Origin: Rhizobium sp. RU33A
GTDB lineage: Bacteria; Pseudomonadota; Alphaproteobacteria; Rhizobiales; Rhizobiaceae
Assembly (NCBI RefSeq): GCF_900156055.1
Contig: NZ_FTMQ01000003.1
Span: 744,001-808,000, forward strand
Direction of reading: 5' to 3'
Length of the DNA: 64,000 nt
In this document: positions 24,488 to 33,519 of the stretch, in pieces
Numbering within the stretch: position 1 is the stretch's first letter
Layout: each line of letters starts with the position of its first letter
Made by a program: the position numbers and the translations under genes
The notes under the pieces: generated by a model
Databases searched by the model: none
The model's input: the letters and a program-made list of their open reading frames with translations, nothing else
Told to the model about the DNA's origin: nothing

Positions 24488-26965
24488 GTGCCAACATTTT
24501 CACCCAGCCTCGAAAAAGCGCTGCATCAGGCCCTGACCTACGCCAACGAGCGTCACCATGAATATGCGACGCTGGAGCACCTGCTGCTCGCTCTGATCGA
24601 CGACGCCGATGCCGCCGCCGTCATGGGGGCCTGCAACGTCAACCTCGATGCCTTGCGCAAGACCGTCGCCGATTTCGTCGACAACGATCTCGCCAATCTC
24701 ATTACCGGCTATGACGAGGATTCGAAGCCGACTTCGAGCTTTCAACGCGTCATCCAGCGGGCCGTGATCCATGTCCAGTCCTCGGGTCGCGAGGAAGTGA
24801 CCGGCGCCAATGTGCTCGTTGCGATCTTCGCCGAGCGCGAGAGCAATGCTGCGTATTTCCTGCAGGAACAGGAAATGACCCGCTACGATGCGGTCAACTA
24901 CATCTCCCATGGGATCGGCAAGCGTCCGGGCGCATCGCAGGTGCGCAGCCCGCGCGGTTCGGATGATGGTGAGCCCGAGGCCAAGCCGGGCCGCGAGCCG
25001 GATGAAGCCTCCGCCAAGGGCAAGCAGGAGGCCCTGAAGGCCTACTGCGTCAACCTCAACGAAAAGGCCAAGACGGGCCGCATCGATCCGCTGATCGGTC
25101 GCCATGACGAGGTCAACCGGACGATCCAGGTCCTGTGCCGTCGTTCGAAGAATAACCCGCTTTACGTGGGTGATCCAGGCGTCGGCAAGACCGCGATCGC
25201 CGAAGGCCTCGCCAAGCGCATCGTCGAGGGCAAGGTGCCGGAAGCGCTTGCAGACGCAACCATTTTCTCGCTCGACATGGGCACGCTGCTTGCTGGCACC
25301 CGCTATCGCGGTGACTTCGAGGAGCGTTTGAAGCAGGTGGTCAAGGAACTCGAGGACTATCCGGGTGCCGTGTTGTTCATCGACGAGATCCATACGGTGA
25401 TCGGCGCTGGCGCGACCTCTGGCGGCGCAATGGACGCGTCGAACCTCTTGAAGCCGGCGCTCTCGTCCGGTGCGATCCGCTGCATCGGTTCGACCACTTA
25501 CAAGGAGTATCGCCAGTTCTTCGAAAAGGACCGGGCGCTGGTCCGCCGCTTCCAGAAAATCGATGTTAATGAACCGTCGATCGATGATGCGATCGAAATC
25601 ATGAAGGGCCTGAAGCCCTATTTCGAGGAGTATCACAAGCTTCGTTATACCAACGAGGCGATCAAGTCGGCTGTCGAGCTTTCGGCCCGCTACATCTCCG
25701 ACCGCAAGCTGCCCGACAAGGCGATCGACGTGATCGACGAGACGGGTGCGGCCCAGATGCTGTTGCCGGCCTCGCGTCGCCGCAAGCTGATCACCGAGAG
25801 GGAGATCGAAGCGACAATCGCGACCATGGCACGCATTCCCCCCAAAACGGTGTCCAAGGACGACGAGATGGTGCTCGCCAATCTCGAAAAGGAACTGCGG
25901 TCCGTCGTCTACGGTCAGGACAAGGCAATCGAAGCCCTTTCCACCTCGATCAAGCTTGCCCGTGCCGGCCTGCGCGAACCGAACAAGCCGATCGGCTCCT
26001 ACGTCTTCTCCGGGCCGACGGGCGTCGGCAAGACGGAAGTGGCAAAGCAGCTGGCGTCGTCGCTGGGTGTCGAACTCCTGCGCTTCGACATGTCGGAATA
26101 CATGGAGCGGCACACGGTTTCGCGTCTGCTCGGTGCGCCTCCCGGCTATGTCGGCTTCGACCAGGGCGGTCTGCTGACCGATGGCGTCGACCAGCATCCG
26201 CATTCGGTCGTTCTGCTCGATGAAATCGAAAAGGCGCATCCGGATATCTACAATATCCTGCTGCAGGTCATGGACCATGGCCAGCTGACCGATCACAACG
26301 GCAAGAAGATCGACTTCCGCAACGTCATCCTGATCATGACGACCAATGCGGGCGCGTCGGAAATGGCGAAGTCGGCGATCGGCTTCGGCTCTTCGAAGCG
26401 TACCGGCGAAGACGAGGAGGCGCTCAACCGCCTGTTCACGCCGGAATTCCGCAACCGTCTCGATGCGACGATCCCGTTTGCACCGCTGCCGACGGAAGTC
26501 ATCCATCAGGTGGTGCAGAAGTTCGTCATGCAGCTGGAAGCCCAGTTGTCCGAGCGCAACGTGACCTTCGATCTGTCCGAATCCGCGATCGCCTGGCTGG
26601 CGAAGAGCGGTTACGACGAGAAGATGGGTGCCCGTCCGCTGGGGCGTGTCATCCAGGAGCATATCAAGAAGCCGCTCGCCAACGAGATCCTCTTCGGCAA
26701 GCTGAAGAAGGGTGGCGTCGTCAAGGTCGGCACCAAGACCGACGACACCGGCGCCGAAGTGCTCGATCTGGAGTCGATTGCAGAGGTCCCCGCCGTGAAG
26801 CCGAAGCCGGAGGCCGAAGTTGCATCGGCAAAGCCTGTCAAGGCGAAGCGCAAGCCGGCGGCAAAGGCGACGGCGATTGTCGATGAGGGCGATGTCGCCG
26901 TCATCGATGAGGCACCGAAGCAGCCGAAACGCTCCGCCGTGCCGAAGGTGCCGAAGAAGAAGTAA
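24488..26965 (+). CDS. clpA: ATP-dependent Clp protease ATP-binding subunit ClpA
   Basis: 825 residues, AAA+ unfoldase that feeds ClpP. The Clp N-domain covers about 1-145. D1 has Walker A GDPGVGKTAIAEG and Walker B LFIDEIHTVIG; D2 has Walker A GPTGVGKTEVAKQL, Walker B VLLDEIEKAHPDIYN and sensor TTNAGASEMAKS. Residues from about 765 on form a Lys/Ala/Pro-rich basic tail (KPKPEAEVASAKPVKAKRKPA) absent from the E. coli protein but common in rhizobia. It is co-transcribed with clpS and ends at a strong terminator. Confidence 0.97.
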   Translation: MPTFSPSLEKALHQALTYANERHHEYATLEHLLLALIDDADAAAVMGACNVNLDALRKTVADFVDNDLANLITGYDEDSKPTSSFQRVIQRAVIHVQSSGREEVTGANVLVAIFAERESNAAYFLQEQEMTRYDAVNYISHGIGKRPGASQVRSPRGSDDGEPEAKPGREPDEASAKGKQEALKAYCVNLNEKAKTGRIDPLIGRHDEVNRTIQVLCRRSKNNPLYVGDPGVGKTAIAEGLAKRIVEGKVPEALADATIFSLDMGTLLAGTRYRGDFEERLKQVVKELEDYPGAVLFIDEIHTVIGAGATSGGAMDASNLLKPALSSGAIRCIGSTTYKEYRQFFEKDRALVRRFQKIDVNEPSIDDAIEIMKGLKPYFEEYHKLRYTNEAIKSAVELSARYISDRKLPDKAIDVIDETGAAQMLLPASRRRKLITEREIEATIATMARIPPKTVSKDDEMVLANLEKELRSVVYGQDKAIEALSTSIKLARAGLREPNKPIGSYVFSGPTGVGKTEVAKQLASSLGVELLRFDMSEYMERHTVSRLLGAPPGYVGFDQGGLLTDGVDQHPHSVVLLDEIEKAHPDIYNILLQVMDHGQLTDHNGKKIDFRNVILIMTTNAGASEMAKSAIGFGSSKRTGEDEEALNRLFTPEFRNRLDATIPFAPLPTEVIHQVVQKFVMQLEAQLSERNVTFDLSESAIAWLAKSGYDEKMGARPLGRVIQEHIKKPLANEILFGKLKKGGVVKVGTKTDDTGAEVLDLESIAEVPAVKPKPEAEVASAKPVKAKRKPAAKATAIVDEGDVAVIDEAPKQPKRSAVPKVPKKK

Positions 26966-26987
26966 GCACCCCAAGCTTGAGAGACCC

Positions 26988-27019
26988 GTGCCGGGCGTTC
27001 TGCCCGGCACTTTCTTTTT
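26988..27019 (+). terminator. Rho-independent terminator after clpA
   Basis: GTGCCGGGC/GCCCGGCAC stem of 9 bp, loop GTTCT, then TTTCTTTTT. It lies less than 20 bases before the azlC start. Confidence 0.88.
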
Positions 27020-27037
27020 GCCGATCCGGATTTTCAG

Positions 27038-27820
27038 ATGTCTTCGGCCACCTCCGATATTTCTCAAACACGGTGGTTTTTCACCGGCATGCGCGGGCTC
27101 TACAGCCTGCCTGCGATCATCCTTATGATTTCCTTCGTCGGCTTTTCTGCCTTCGCGCTTGAATCGGGCGTCAGCCGCGCGGAAGCGATGTTCATGACAG
27201 CGGCCGTTTGGGCGCTGCCGGCCAAGATGATTCTGATCGGCACGATGACCAGCGGCGCCAATCTGCTGGCGATCTTCCTCGCCGTTTCGCTCTCCTCCAT
27301 CCGCATGATGCCCATGGTTGCCTCGCTCGTGCCGGAAATGCGCACCGAACGCACGCCGACCTGGCTTTTGCTCGTCCTGTCGCATTTCATCGCAATCACT
27401 GCCTGGGTCTTTGCGATGGGCAGCTTCAAGACTGTGCCGAGGGAAGGGCGGGTCGCCTATTTCGCCGGCTTCGGCATCACCCTGGTGACGGTGAACACAA
27501 TCCTCGTCGGCGTCTGCTATGGGCTGGTGGCGAAGTTCCCGCCCGTGGTTGCGGGCCTTCTCTTCTTCCTGACCCCGGTCTATTTCATCGCGTCCATCTG
27601 GGCGACGGGCCGACAGTCTGTCGTCAAGGTGGGCTTCATCGTCGGCGCTGTCTCGGGCCCGCTCCTGGCGCTGGTCATGCCCGGTTTCGACATCCTGATT
27701 GCCGGCCTCGGCGGCGGCACGCTGGCTTACCTGTTCGACCGCTATGTGATCCGGTCAGGGCAGAAGCAGGCGACCGCCGCTGACATCGATCCGACCACCC
27801 AGGCAGACGAGGTGGTTTGA
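27038..27820 (+). CDS. azlC: AzlC family permease (branched-chain amino acid export type)
   Basis: 260 residues with seven or so membrane helices. Typical AzlC features are FVGFSAFALESGVSRAEAMFMT near the N-terminus, the helix MILIGTMTSGANLLAIFLAVSLSS with RMMPMV after it, and a Gly-rich LIAGLGGGTLAYLF near the end. The family, with AzlD, exports branched-chain amino acids (BrnFE type) or azaleucine. Its stop codon overlaps the azlD start, so the pair is translationally coupled. Confidence 0.87.
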   Translation: MSSATSDISQTRWFFTGMRGLYSLPAIILMISFVGFSAFALESGVSRAEAMFMTAAVWALPAKMILIGTMTSGANLLAIFLAVSLSSIRMMPMVASLVPEMRTERTPTWLLLVLSHFIAITAWVFAMGSFKTVPREGRVAYFAGFGITLVTVNTILVGVCYGLVAKFPPVVAGLLFFLTPVYFIASIWATGRQSVVKVGFIVGAVSGPLLALVMPGFDILIAGLGGGTLAYLFDRYVIRSGQKQATAADIDPTTQADEVV

Positions 27821-28149
27821 TGCAGGAATATTGGCCGTACATCGTCATCATCATCGCCGGCTGGCTTGCAACGGATATTTGGCGCTGGCTCGGTGTCCTG
27901 GCCGGAAATCGGCTGCAGGAGGGATCCGAAGCGCTGAACTGGGTGAGGGCGGTCGCGACGGCTTTGGTGATGGCAGTGACGGCAAAACTCATCGTCTTCC
28001 CGACCGGCACACTCGAAACCTCGCCGCTTTGGCTGAGGCTCGCGGCGGCCGGAATCGGCTTTGCGGCCTTCCTCCTGTCCGGCCAGCGCGTCATCGTCGG
28101 TGTTCTGGTGCCCCTGGCGATCCTGGGTGCGGGCCTGCTCTGGCTCTGA
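27820..28149 (+). CDS. azlD: AzlD domain membrane protein
   Basis: 109 residues, four predicted membrane helices (YIVIIIAGWLATDIWRWLGVL, WVRAVATALVMAVTAKLIVF, WLRLAAAGIGFAAFLLSG, VIVGVLVPLAILGAGLL). It is the small partner of AzlC/BrnF-type exporters. The ATG at 27820 shares its A with the azlC TGA (TGATG), a coupled start. Confidence 0.85.
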   Translation: MQEYWPYIVIIIAGWLATDIWRWLGVLAGNRLQEGSEALNWVRAVATALVMAVTAKLIVFPTGTLETSPLWLRLAAAGIGFAAFLLSGQRVIVGVLVPLAILGAGLLWL

Positions 28150-28239
28150 CATCATGTCCGTTCACAGACACGTGTGATCGCTGGAATTGCCACATTTCGC
28201 TTCCCAAATCGGGTGTCCGATCAACCGGAGGATAGCGAA

Positions 28240-28428
28240 ATGTCAAAGGTAGTACGCTTCCGAAAGCTGAAGCACGGGGACCCGCCCCGTTTCAAGGTCT
28301 TGCCGGATGACCTGCGCAAGACGTCGTACCGCGGTGGCGGCTGGAGCTCGACGGGCTCATTTCCGTTGATGGTCCTCGCGCTGGTCGGTGTTGCCGCCGT
28401 TCTGGTGATCGGCGGCTTCATTGGCTGA
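28240..28428 (+). CDS. Small single-pass membrane protein, unknown function
   Basis: 62 residues. The basic N-terminal part (MSKVVRFRKLKHGDPPRFKV, then YRGGGW) precedes one C-terminal membrane helix (FPLMVLALVGVAAVLVIGGFIG). GGAGGATAGCGAA before the ATG at 28240 strongly supports translation. No family recognised. It converges on the HIT gene with 30 bases between them. Confidence 0.75.
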   Translation: MSKVVRFRKLKHGDPPRFKVLPDDLRKTSYRGGGWSSTGSFPLMVLALVGVAAVLVIGGFIG

Positions 28429-28458
28429 TGGCGCGTCGAGATCGGGCTGGCGCTCGTT

Positions 28459-28878
28459 TCAGAGCGCCGCCTTGATCTTTTCAGCATGGGCCTTCAACAC
28501 GTCGACATCGGCCATGCCGCCAGCATGCGGCTTGAGCGGCACGCCCTCGTGGCGCGGGATGACATGGAAGTGCAGATGGAAGACGGTCTGCCCGGCTGCC
28601 GGTTCGTTGAACTGCGCGACATAGACGCCGTCGGCGTCAAAGGCGTCCTTTGCGGCGTTGGCAAGCTTCTGCACAACTTGGATCAGCTTCGCCAGCACCG
28701 TCGGATCGGCATCAAGCAGATTGCGCGATCCAGTCTTCGGGATGACCAGCAGATGCCCCGGCGCCTGCGGCATGACATCCATGAACGCCAGTGTGTTTTC
28801 ATCCTCGTAGAGTTTCACCGACGGAATGTCGCCGGCCAGGATCTTGGCGAAGATGTTGTTGGGATCATAGGCGGTCAT
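28459..28878 (-). CDS. HIT family protein (HinT-like nucleotide hydrolase)
   Basis: 139 residues, single HIT domain. The catalytic triad motif HLHFHVIPRH is present near residue 98, and the N-terminal NIFAKILAGDIPSVKLYEDENTLAFMDV is typical of HinT, a purine nucleoside phosphoramidase. The ATG at 28878 follows AAGGAGACCAGC. A longer in-frame start at 28905 has no site. Confidence 0.92.
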   Translation of the reverse strand: MTAYDPNNIFAKILAGDIPSVKLYEDENTLAFMDVMPQAPGHLLVIPKTGSRNLLDADPTVLAKLIQVVQKLANAAKDAFDADGVYVAQFNEPAAGQTVFHLHFHVIPRHEGVPLKPHAGGMADVDVLKAHAEKIKAAL

Positions 28879-28948
28879 GCTGGTCTCCTTCAGTGGCCGT
28901 GTCACTTAATGACAGCGGCCGGTAGGCTTCAAGCCGGATAAGTAGCTC

Positions 28949-30148
28949 TCAACCGTCGAATTCCTCGCCTTGGCGCGGTTGGCGCTCGCCCTTGCGGAAG
29001 GGCGTATGTTCCCCGAGATACTCGCCGACCTGCGCGACTTCACGCCGCTCTTGTTCGAGATAGTCGGCGACTGCTCGGCGCAGCCCGGGATGGGCAATGA
29101 AATGAGCGGAATGCGTGGTCACGGGTTCGTAGCCGCGCGCGAGCTTGTGTTCGCCCTGGGCGCCGGCTTCGACACGGGCAAGGCCTTTGTGAAGCGCGAA
29201 GTCGATTGCCTGATGGTAGCAGACTTCGAAATGCAGGAAGGGGTGATCCTCGATGCAGCCCCAGTGGCGGCCATAAAGCGCATCGACGCCGATGAAGTTG
29301 ATCGCACCCGCCACATAGCGACCGTCACGCTTTGCCATGACGAGCAGGACGTCGTCCGGCATGCGTTCGCCGACCAGCGAGTAGAACTGGCGTGTCAGGT
29401 AAGGCCGTCCCCATTTGCGACTACCGGTGTCTATGTAAAATCGGAAAAACTGATCCCAGATCTCCTCGGTCAAATCGCTTCCCGTCAACCAGTCGATGCT
29501 GATCCCGTTTTCCAGCGCGTTGCGCCGTTCCTTGCGCAGATTTTTGCGCTTCGAGGAGGAGAGTTCGGCGAGAAACGCCTCGTGGTTCGTATAGCCGCGA
29601 TTGATGAAATGGAACTGTTGGTCCGTGCGCTGCAGAAAGCCGGCTTCCGTAAGGGCAAGGAGCTCACTTTCGGGCACAAAGGTCACATGTGCCGACGATG
29701 TTCCGAGTTCCTGGGACACCTGCTGCAGTCCTTGGGCAAGTAGCGCCTGGACGCGAGATACGTCCTCACCCTGTCGGACGAGCAACCGGGGCCCTGTGGC
29801 CGGAGTGAAGGGGATGGAAGCCTGAAGCTTGGGATAGTAGCGCCCGCCGGCCCTGTGGAAGGCATCGGCCCAGGCGTGGTCGAAGACATATTCACCCTGG
29901 CTGTGGCTCTTCAGGTAACAGGGAATGGCGCCGATGAGGCGGCCTTCCTCTTCAAGCAGCAGATGGTGGCCCATCCAGCCTGTCTCGGCAGTTGCTGAAC
30001 CCGACTCCTCGACGGATGAGAGAAAGGCATGCGAGGTGAAGGGGTTGTAGCCAGGGGCGGAGCGGGACGCTCCAGTCAGCTCTCCCCATTCGGCCGAAGC
30101 GATCTCCTTGAAGGAGCGCACTACGCGGATCGTCACCTCGTCTGCCAT
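28949..30148 (-). CDS. FemAB/GNAT-like N-acyltransferase (PF04339 family)
   Basis: 399 residues. Pattern of the PF04339 (DUF482) family: NPFTSHAFLSSVEESG, HHLLLEEEGRLIGAIPCYLKSHS, FDHAWADAFHRAG.YYPKLQASIPFTP, SSKRKNLRKERRN, RHWGCIEDHPFLHFEVCYHQAIDFA and GAQGEHKLARGYEP. These proteins have a duplicated GNAT fold related to peptidoglycan FemAB enzymes; substrates are not known. The ATG at 30148 follows GGGAGACCC. It starts 10 bases after the GDPD gene, third in a RidA-GDPD-acyltransferase operon. Confidence 0.86.
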   Translation of the reverse strand: MADEVTIRVVRSFKEIASAEWGELTGASRSAPGYNPFTSHAFLSSVEESGSATAETGWMGHHLLLEEEGRLIGAIPCYLKSHSQGEYVFDHAWADAFHRAGGRYYPKLQASIPFTPATGPRLLVRQGEDVSRVQALLAQGLQQVSQELGTSSAHVTFVPESELLALTEAGFLQRTDQQFHFINRGYTNHEAFLAELSSSKRKNLRKERRNALENGISIDWLTGSDLTEEIWDQFFRFYIDTGSRKWGRPYLTRQFYSLVGERMPDDVLLVMAKRDGRYVAGAINFIGVDALYGRHWGCIEDHPFLHFEVCYHQAIDFALHKGLARVEAGAQGEHKLARGYEPVTTHSAHFIAHPGLRRAVADYLEQERREVAQVGEYLGEHTPFRKGERQPRQGEEFDG

Positions 30149-30158
30149 GGGTCTCCCG

Positions 30159-30890
30159 TCAGGCAATCGCCGGCGACTGGCGCGGGTCGAAGCCTTCGAA
30201 TGTCATCTGATCTGCATATTTATAGGTCTGAGACCGCATGATTTCATCCCTGACTGTCCAGGTAATCACGGGCGCGCCATTTTCACGCAGGTCGGAGACG
30301 AAATCATTCGGCAGATGCGCCACGCAATACGACGTGAAATCAAGCCCGAGATCCATGGCTTCGCGGTGCGCCGCAAAGTTTTCCGGCTTCACGCCTTCCG
30401 CAGTCAGACCGACAGGCCAGGGGCATTCCGTGACCTTCAATGCCCGCAGCAGGTGATAGTCGAAGCTCATCAAAGCGACTTTGCCCTCATAACCCTCAAG
30501 CACTTCGAGAACGGCTTCGGCGAAGCCATCGTCGTGCTCCGCATCGATGCCCTTCAGTTCGATCACCAGCGGCACCTGGCCCTTGACGAGGTCGAGCATC
30601 TGACGAAGCGTCGGGATCTTGTCCTTGGTGCCGCCGATCGACAGCATCCGCAATTCGCCAGCCGTGCGCTCACGCACCTCACCGTTCATGTTGCAGAGAC
30701 GCTGCAGGTCATGGTCATGGAAGACCATCGGCACGCTGTCGGAGGAAAGCTGGATGTCGCATTCGATCGCAAAGCCCGCCTCGATGGCCCGGCTGAAGGC
30801 CGAGAGCGTGTTTTCCCAGACTTCTCTGTTCATATCGTGATAGCCGCGATGGGCCACGGGGACGTCCTTGATCCAGTCGATATGGCTCAC
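30159..30890 (-). CDS. Glycerophosphodiester phosphodiesterase family protein
   Basis: 243 residues, TIM-barrel GDPD fold. The catalytic elements are present: HRG at residues 14-16, ENTLSAF, metal ligands in IECDIQLSSD and the second catalytic His in FHDHDLQRL. It has no signal peptide, so it acts in the cytoplasm on glycerophosphodiesters from phospholipid turnover. It overlaps the upstream RidA gene by 4 bases (ATGA), so the two are translationally coupled. Confidence 0.92.
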   Translation of the reverse strand: MSHIDWIKDVPVAHRGYHDMNREVWENTLSAFSRAIEAGFAIECDIQLSSDSVPMVFHDHDLQRLCNMNGEVRERTAGELRMLSIGGTKDKIPTLRQMLDLVKGQVPLVIELKGIDAEHDDGFAEAVLEVLEGYEGKVALMSFDYHLLRALKVTECPWPVGLTAEGVKPENFAAHREAMDLGLDFTSYCVAHLPNDFVSDLRENGAPVITWTVRDEIMRSQTYKYADQMTFEGFDPRQSPAIA

Positions 30891-31357
30891 AGCGCAATCT
30901 CCAGGATGGCGTCGATTTCGACGGCGGCATTCAGCGGCAGCTGCGCAACGCCCACGGCCGCGCGTGCATGTTTGCCGGCGTCACCCAGCACGTTTGCGAT
31001 CAAGTTCGAGGCACCGTTGATGACGAGGTGCTGTTCGACGAAGCCAGGTGCTGTGGCGACGAAGCCGTTGAGCTTCACGACGCGGGTGATCCGCGAGAGT
31101 TCGCCGCCGAGAGCTGCCTTGGCCTGCGCCAGGATGTTGATCGCGCAGAGTTCGGCCGCCCGCTGCGCTTCAGCCAAAGCGACATCGCCGCCGACCAGAC
31201 CGATCACCGCCACTTTTCCGCCTTCAATCGGCAACTGTCCCGAGAGGAACAGCAGGTTTCCGCTGATCACATAGGGCACGTAATTGGCGGCGGGGGCTGC
31301 GGCTTCCGGCAGGCTGATGCCCAGCGCTGCAAGGCGGCCGTCGATTGTGTCGGACAT
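30887..31357 (-). CDS. RidA family protein (YjgF-like enamine/imine deaminase)
   Basis: 156 residues, one YjgF/RidA domain of the longer class: YVISGNLLFLSGQLPIEGG, AQRAAELCAINILAQAKAALGG, ITRVVKLNGFVATAPGF, and ARAAVGVAQLPLNAAVEIDAILEIAL. The Arg essential for deaminase activity in RidA (before AAVGV, here HARAAVGV) is conserved. It removes reactive enamines derived from amino acid metabolism. It heads the operon with GDPD and the acyltransferase. Confidence 0.9.
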   Translation of the reverse strand: MSDTIDGRLAALGISLPEAAAPAANYVPYVISGNLLFLSGQLPIEGGKVAVIGLVGGDVALAEAQRAAELCAINILAQAKAALGGELSRITRVVKLNGFVATAPGFVEQHLVINGASNLIANVLGDAGKHARAAVGVAQLPLNAAVEIDAILEIAL

Positions 31358-31473
31358 GGTCGATTCCCGGTCTGTTGATAAAAGTTGAGAAACTTGTGGC
31401 GACGAAAAGCATGTCTCGCTTTTGCCGGATGTGTTCTTATAACATCGATGACGAGTCCAACAGGAGGGTGTCG

Positions 31474-32304
31474 ATGTTTCCTTTGCGAATGGCGGTCCGT
31501 GCGACGCTTTCCCTGGCTGCCTTTAGTGCGACGGGGCAGGCGGCATCTGCTGCGACCGTCGGCCTGGTGCCGCATCGCGCTGTCTACGAGATCGGGTTGA
31601 AGGAAGCGTCCGACCGCTCCGGCATCGAATCCGTACGCGGCCGCATGGTCTATGAGTTCAGCGGCTCGGCCTGCAAGGGCTTCAACACCCAGTTCCGCTT
31701 TGTCACCCGCATCGATGTCGGCGAGGGGGTGCGCGTCACCGATCAGCGATCCACGACCTTCGAAGATGTCGCCGCTGGCACGTTCAGGTTCGAGAACAAG
31801 TCCTTCACCGATGATCAGCTCGACAAGGATGTCAGCGGCGCCGCAGCCGAAGCCGGTGGCAAGGTCAAGATCGAGCTGACCGGTCCCGACAAGCGGGCGC
31901 TCGAGCTTGCAGATAGCCGGTTTCCGGCCGAGCACATGCTCGAAGTGATCGCCCGTGCGCGAAAGGGAGATCAGGTCTTCGAATCGCGGATCTTCGATGG
32001 CTCCGAAGATGGCGACCAGACCTTTCTCACCACGACCATTGTCGGTGGACCGACGAAGTCGAGCGACACGGACCCCGAAGCAAAAGCTCTGGAATCGCTC
32101 GGAGCCCAGGATTACTGGCCTGTATCCATCGCCTATTTCGACGAGAAGACCAGGGGCGACCAGGAGCCAATTTACAGCCAGTCCTTTAAACTTTACGAGA
32201 ACGGCGTCACGCGCGACCTGACGCTCGACTATGGCGATTTCGTCCTGGCCGGCAAGCTGACCAAGCTCGAAGTTCTCGGCAAGCCGGACGTCGGCTGCCC
32301 GTAA
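31474..32304 (+). CDS. eipB: EipB family periplasmic envelope-integrity protein (DUF1849)
   Basis: 276 residues. It has a signal peptide (MFPLRMAVRATLSLAAFSATGQAASA) and a beta-rich body: LVPHRAVYEIGLKEASDR, GRMVYEFSGSACKGFNTQFRFVTR, and a C-terminal TKLEVLGKPDVGCP. The two cysteines, near residue 62 and at the C-terminus, correspond to the conserved disulfide of Brucella EipB, a spiral beta protein needed for envelope integrity. CAGGAGGGTGTCG precedes the ATG at 31474. Divergent from the RidA operon, upstream of rpsB. Confidence 0.9.
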   Translation: MFPLRMAVRATLSLAAFSATGQAASAATVGLVPHRAVYEIGLKEASDRSGIESVRGRMVYEFSGSACKGFNTQFRFVTRIDVGEGVRVTDQRSTTFEDVAAGTFRFENKSFTDDQLDKDVSGAAAEAGGKVKIELTGPDKRALELADSRFPAEHMLEVIARARKGDQVFESRIFDGSEDGDQTFLTTTIVGGPTKSSDTDPEAKALESLGAQDYWPVSIAYFDEKTRGDQEPIYSQSFKLYENGVTRDLTLDYGDFVLAGKLTKLEVLGKPDVGCP

Positions 32305-32493
32305 AGCCGCCCGAACACCGGCAAGTCGCTTGTTTTGCCCTTGATTTTTACCCAGCGCCCCTGTATGGCCGGCGTCATTCCACACGCGAAGCTTGGGATC
32401 GACAGGGAGAAATCCTGCCGCTTCCGCCCGGTGGCTGTCCGAAAGGACTGCTGTTTGCTTCGCGGGGGTTCAACCGGAAAAGGAGAAAAAGGC

Positions 32494-33261
32494 ATGGCAT
32501 TGCCTGATTTTAGCATGCGTCAGCTTCTTGAAGCTGGCGTTCACTTCGGTCACCAGACGCATCGCTGGAACCCGAAGATGAAGCCGTACATCTTCGGCGA
32601 TCGTAGCAACATCCACATCATCGACCTGGCTCAGACCGTTCCGATGCTGTCGCGCGCCCTTCAGGTCGTGTCCGACACCGTCGCTCGTGGCGGCCGCGTT
32701 CTGTTCGTTGGCACCAAGCGCCAGGCTTCGGAAATCATCGCTGATTCCGCCAAGCGTTCGGCCCAGTACTACGTCAACTCCCGCTGGCTCGGCGGCATGA
32801 TGACCAACTGGAAGACCATCTCGAACTCGATCGCCCGTCTGCGCAAGCTCGACGAGATCCTGGCATCGGAAGCGTCTGGCTACTCCAAGAAGGAGCGCCT
32901 GAACCTCGAGCGCGAACGCGAGAAGCTTGAAAAGGCTCTCGGCGGTATCCGTGACATGGGCGGCACCCCGGACCTGATGTTCATCATCGACACCAACAAG
33001 GAAAAGATCGCGATCGACGAAGCTAAGCGCCTCGGCATCCCGGTTGTTGCTGTCATCGACTCGAACTGCGATCCGGACCTCATCGACTATCCGATCCCGG
33101 GCAATGACGACGCTTCGCGCGCCATCGCTCTCTACTGCGATCTGATCTCGCGCGCTGCCATCGACGGTATTGCTCGCCAGCAGGGCTCTTCCGGTCGTGA
33201 CATCGGCGCCTCTGCCGAAGCTCCGATCGAGCCGGCTCTCGCAACCGAAGCCGAAGCATAA
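32494..33261 (+). CDS. rpsB: 30S ribosomal protein S2
   Basis: 255 residues. [64 protein letters not shown] and [22 protein letters not shown] are canonical S2. The ATG at 32494 follows AAAAGGAGAAAAAGGC. It is the first gene of the rpsB-tsf-pyrH-frr cluster; the 190-base leader upstream should contain the promoter and possibly an S2 autoregulatory site. Confidence 0.98.
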   Translation: MALPDFSMRQLLEAGVHFGHQTHRWNPKMKPYIFGDRSNIHIIDLAQTVPMLSRALQVVSDTVARGGRVLFVGTKRQASEIIADSAKRSAQYYVNSRWLGGMMTNWKTISNSIARLRKLDEILASEASGYSKKERLNLEREREKLEKALGGIRDMGGTPDLMFIIDTNKEKIAIDEAKRLGIPVVAVIDSNCDPDLIDYPIPGNDDASRAIALYCDLISRAAIDGIARQQGSSGRDIGASAEAPIEPALATEAEA

Positions 33262-33269
33262 TCGCGTAC

Positions 33270-33289
33270 AGCGGCGGGCTCCCGCCGCT
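33270..33289 (+). terminator. Hairpin between rpsB and tsf
   Basis: AGCGGCGGG/CCCGCCGCT inverted repeat just after rpsB, followed by CTTCCC. It resembles the attenuating hairpins often found between rpsB and tsf. The remaining 230 bases up to tsf hold no other gene; they are the tsf leader. Confidence 0.55.
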
Positions 33290-33519
33290 CTTCCCGTCGA
33301 GGGAATGGCCGCCTGTGTGCTCTTCGAGCAGCGGGCGGCCTCCGTTCTTCCGGATGCCGCTCGCCATCAGCGAGTGGGCGTCGAAGACGGCCGATTGTTT
33401 CCGTGGTGACCTGCTTCATCACGTTGTCATACATCCGGGTACATTTCGTCCCCAACACAGCGGCCCTCCGTTCGCCCAAAGCCACGGATCGGTCCGCCTG
33501 AACAGACAAGAGGCACACA

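Noticed and set aside
24500..27385. 961-codon open frame on the minus strand opposite clpA
   Set aside because: It mirrors the clpA frame exactly and arises from high GC at third positions; the protein is a low-complexity Arg/His/Asp-rich string with no ribosome site or domain.
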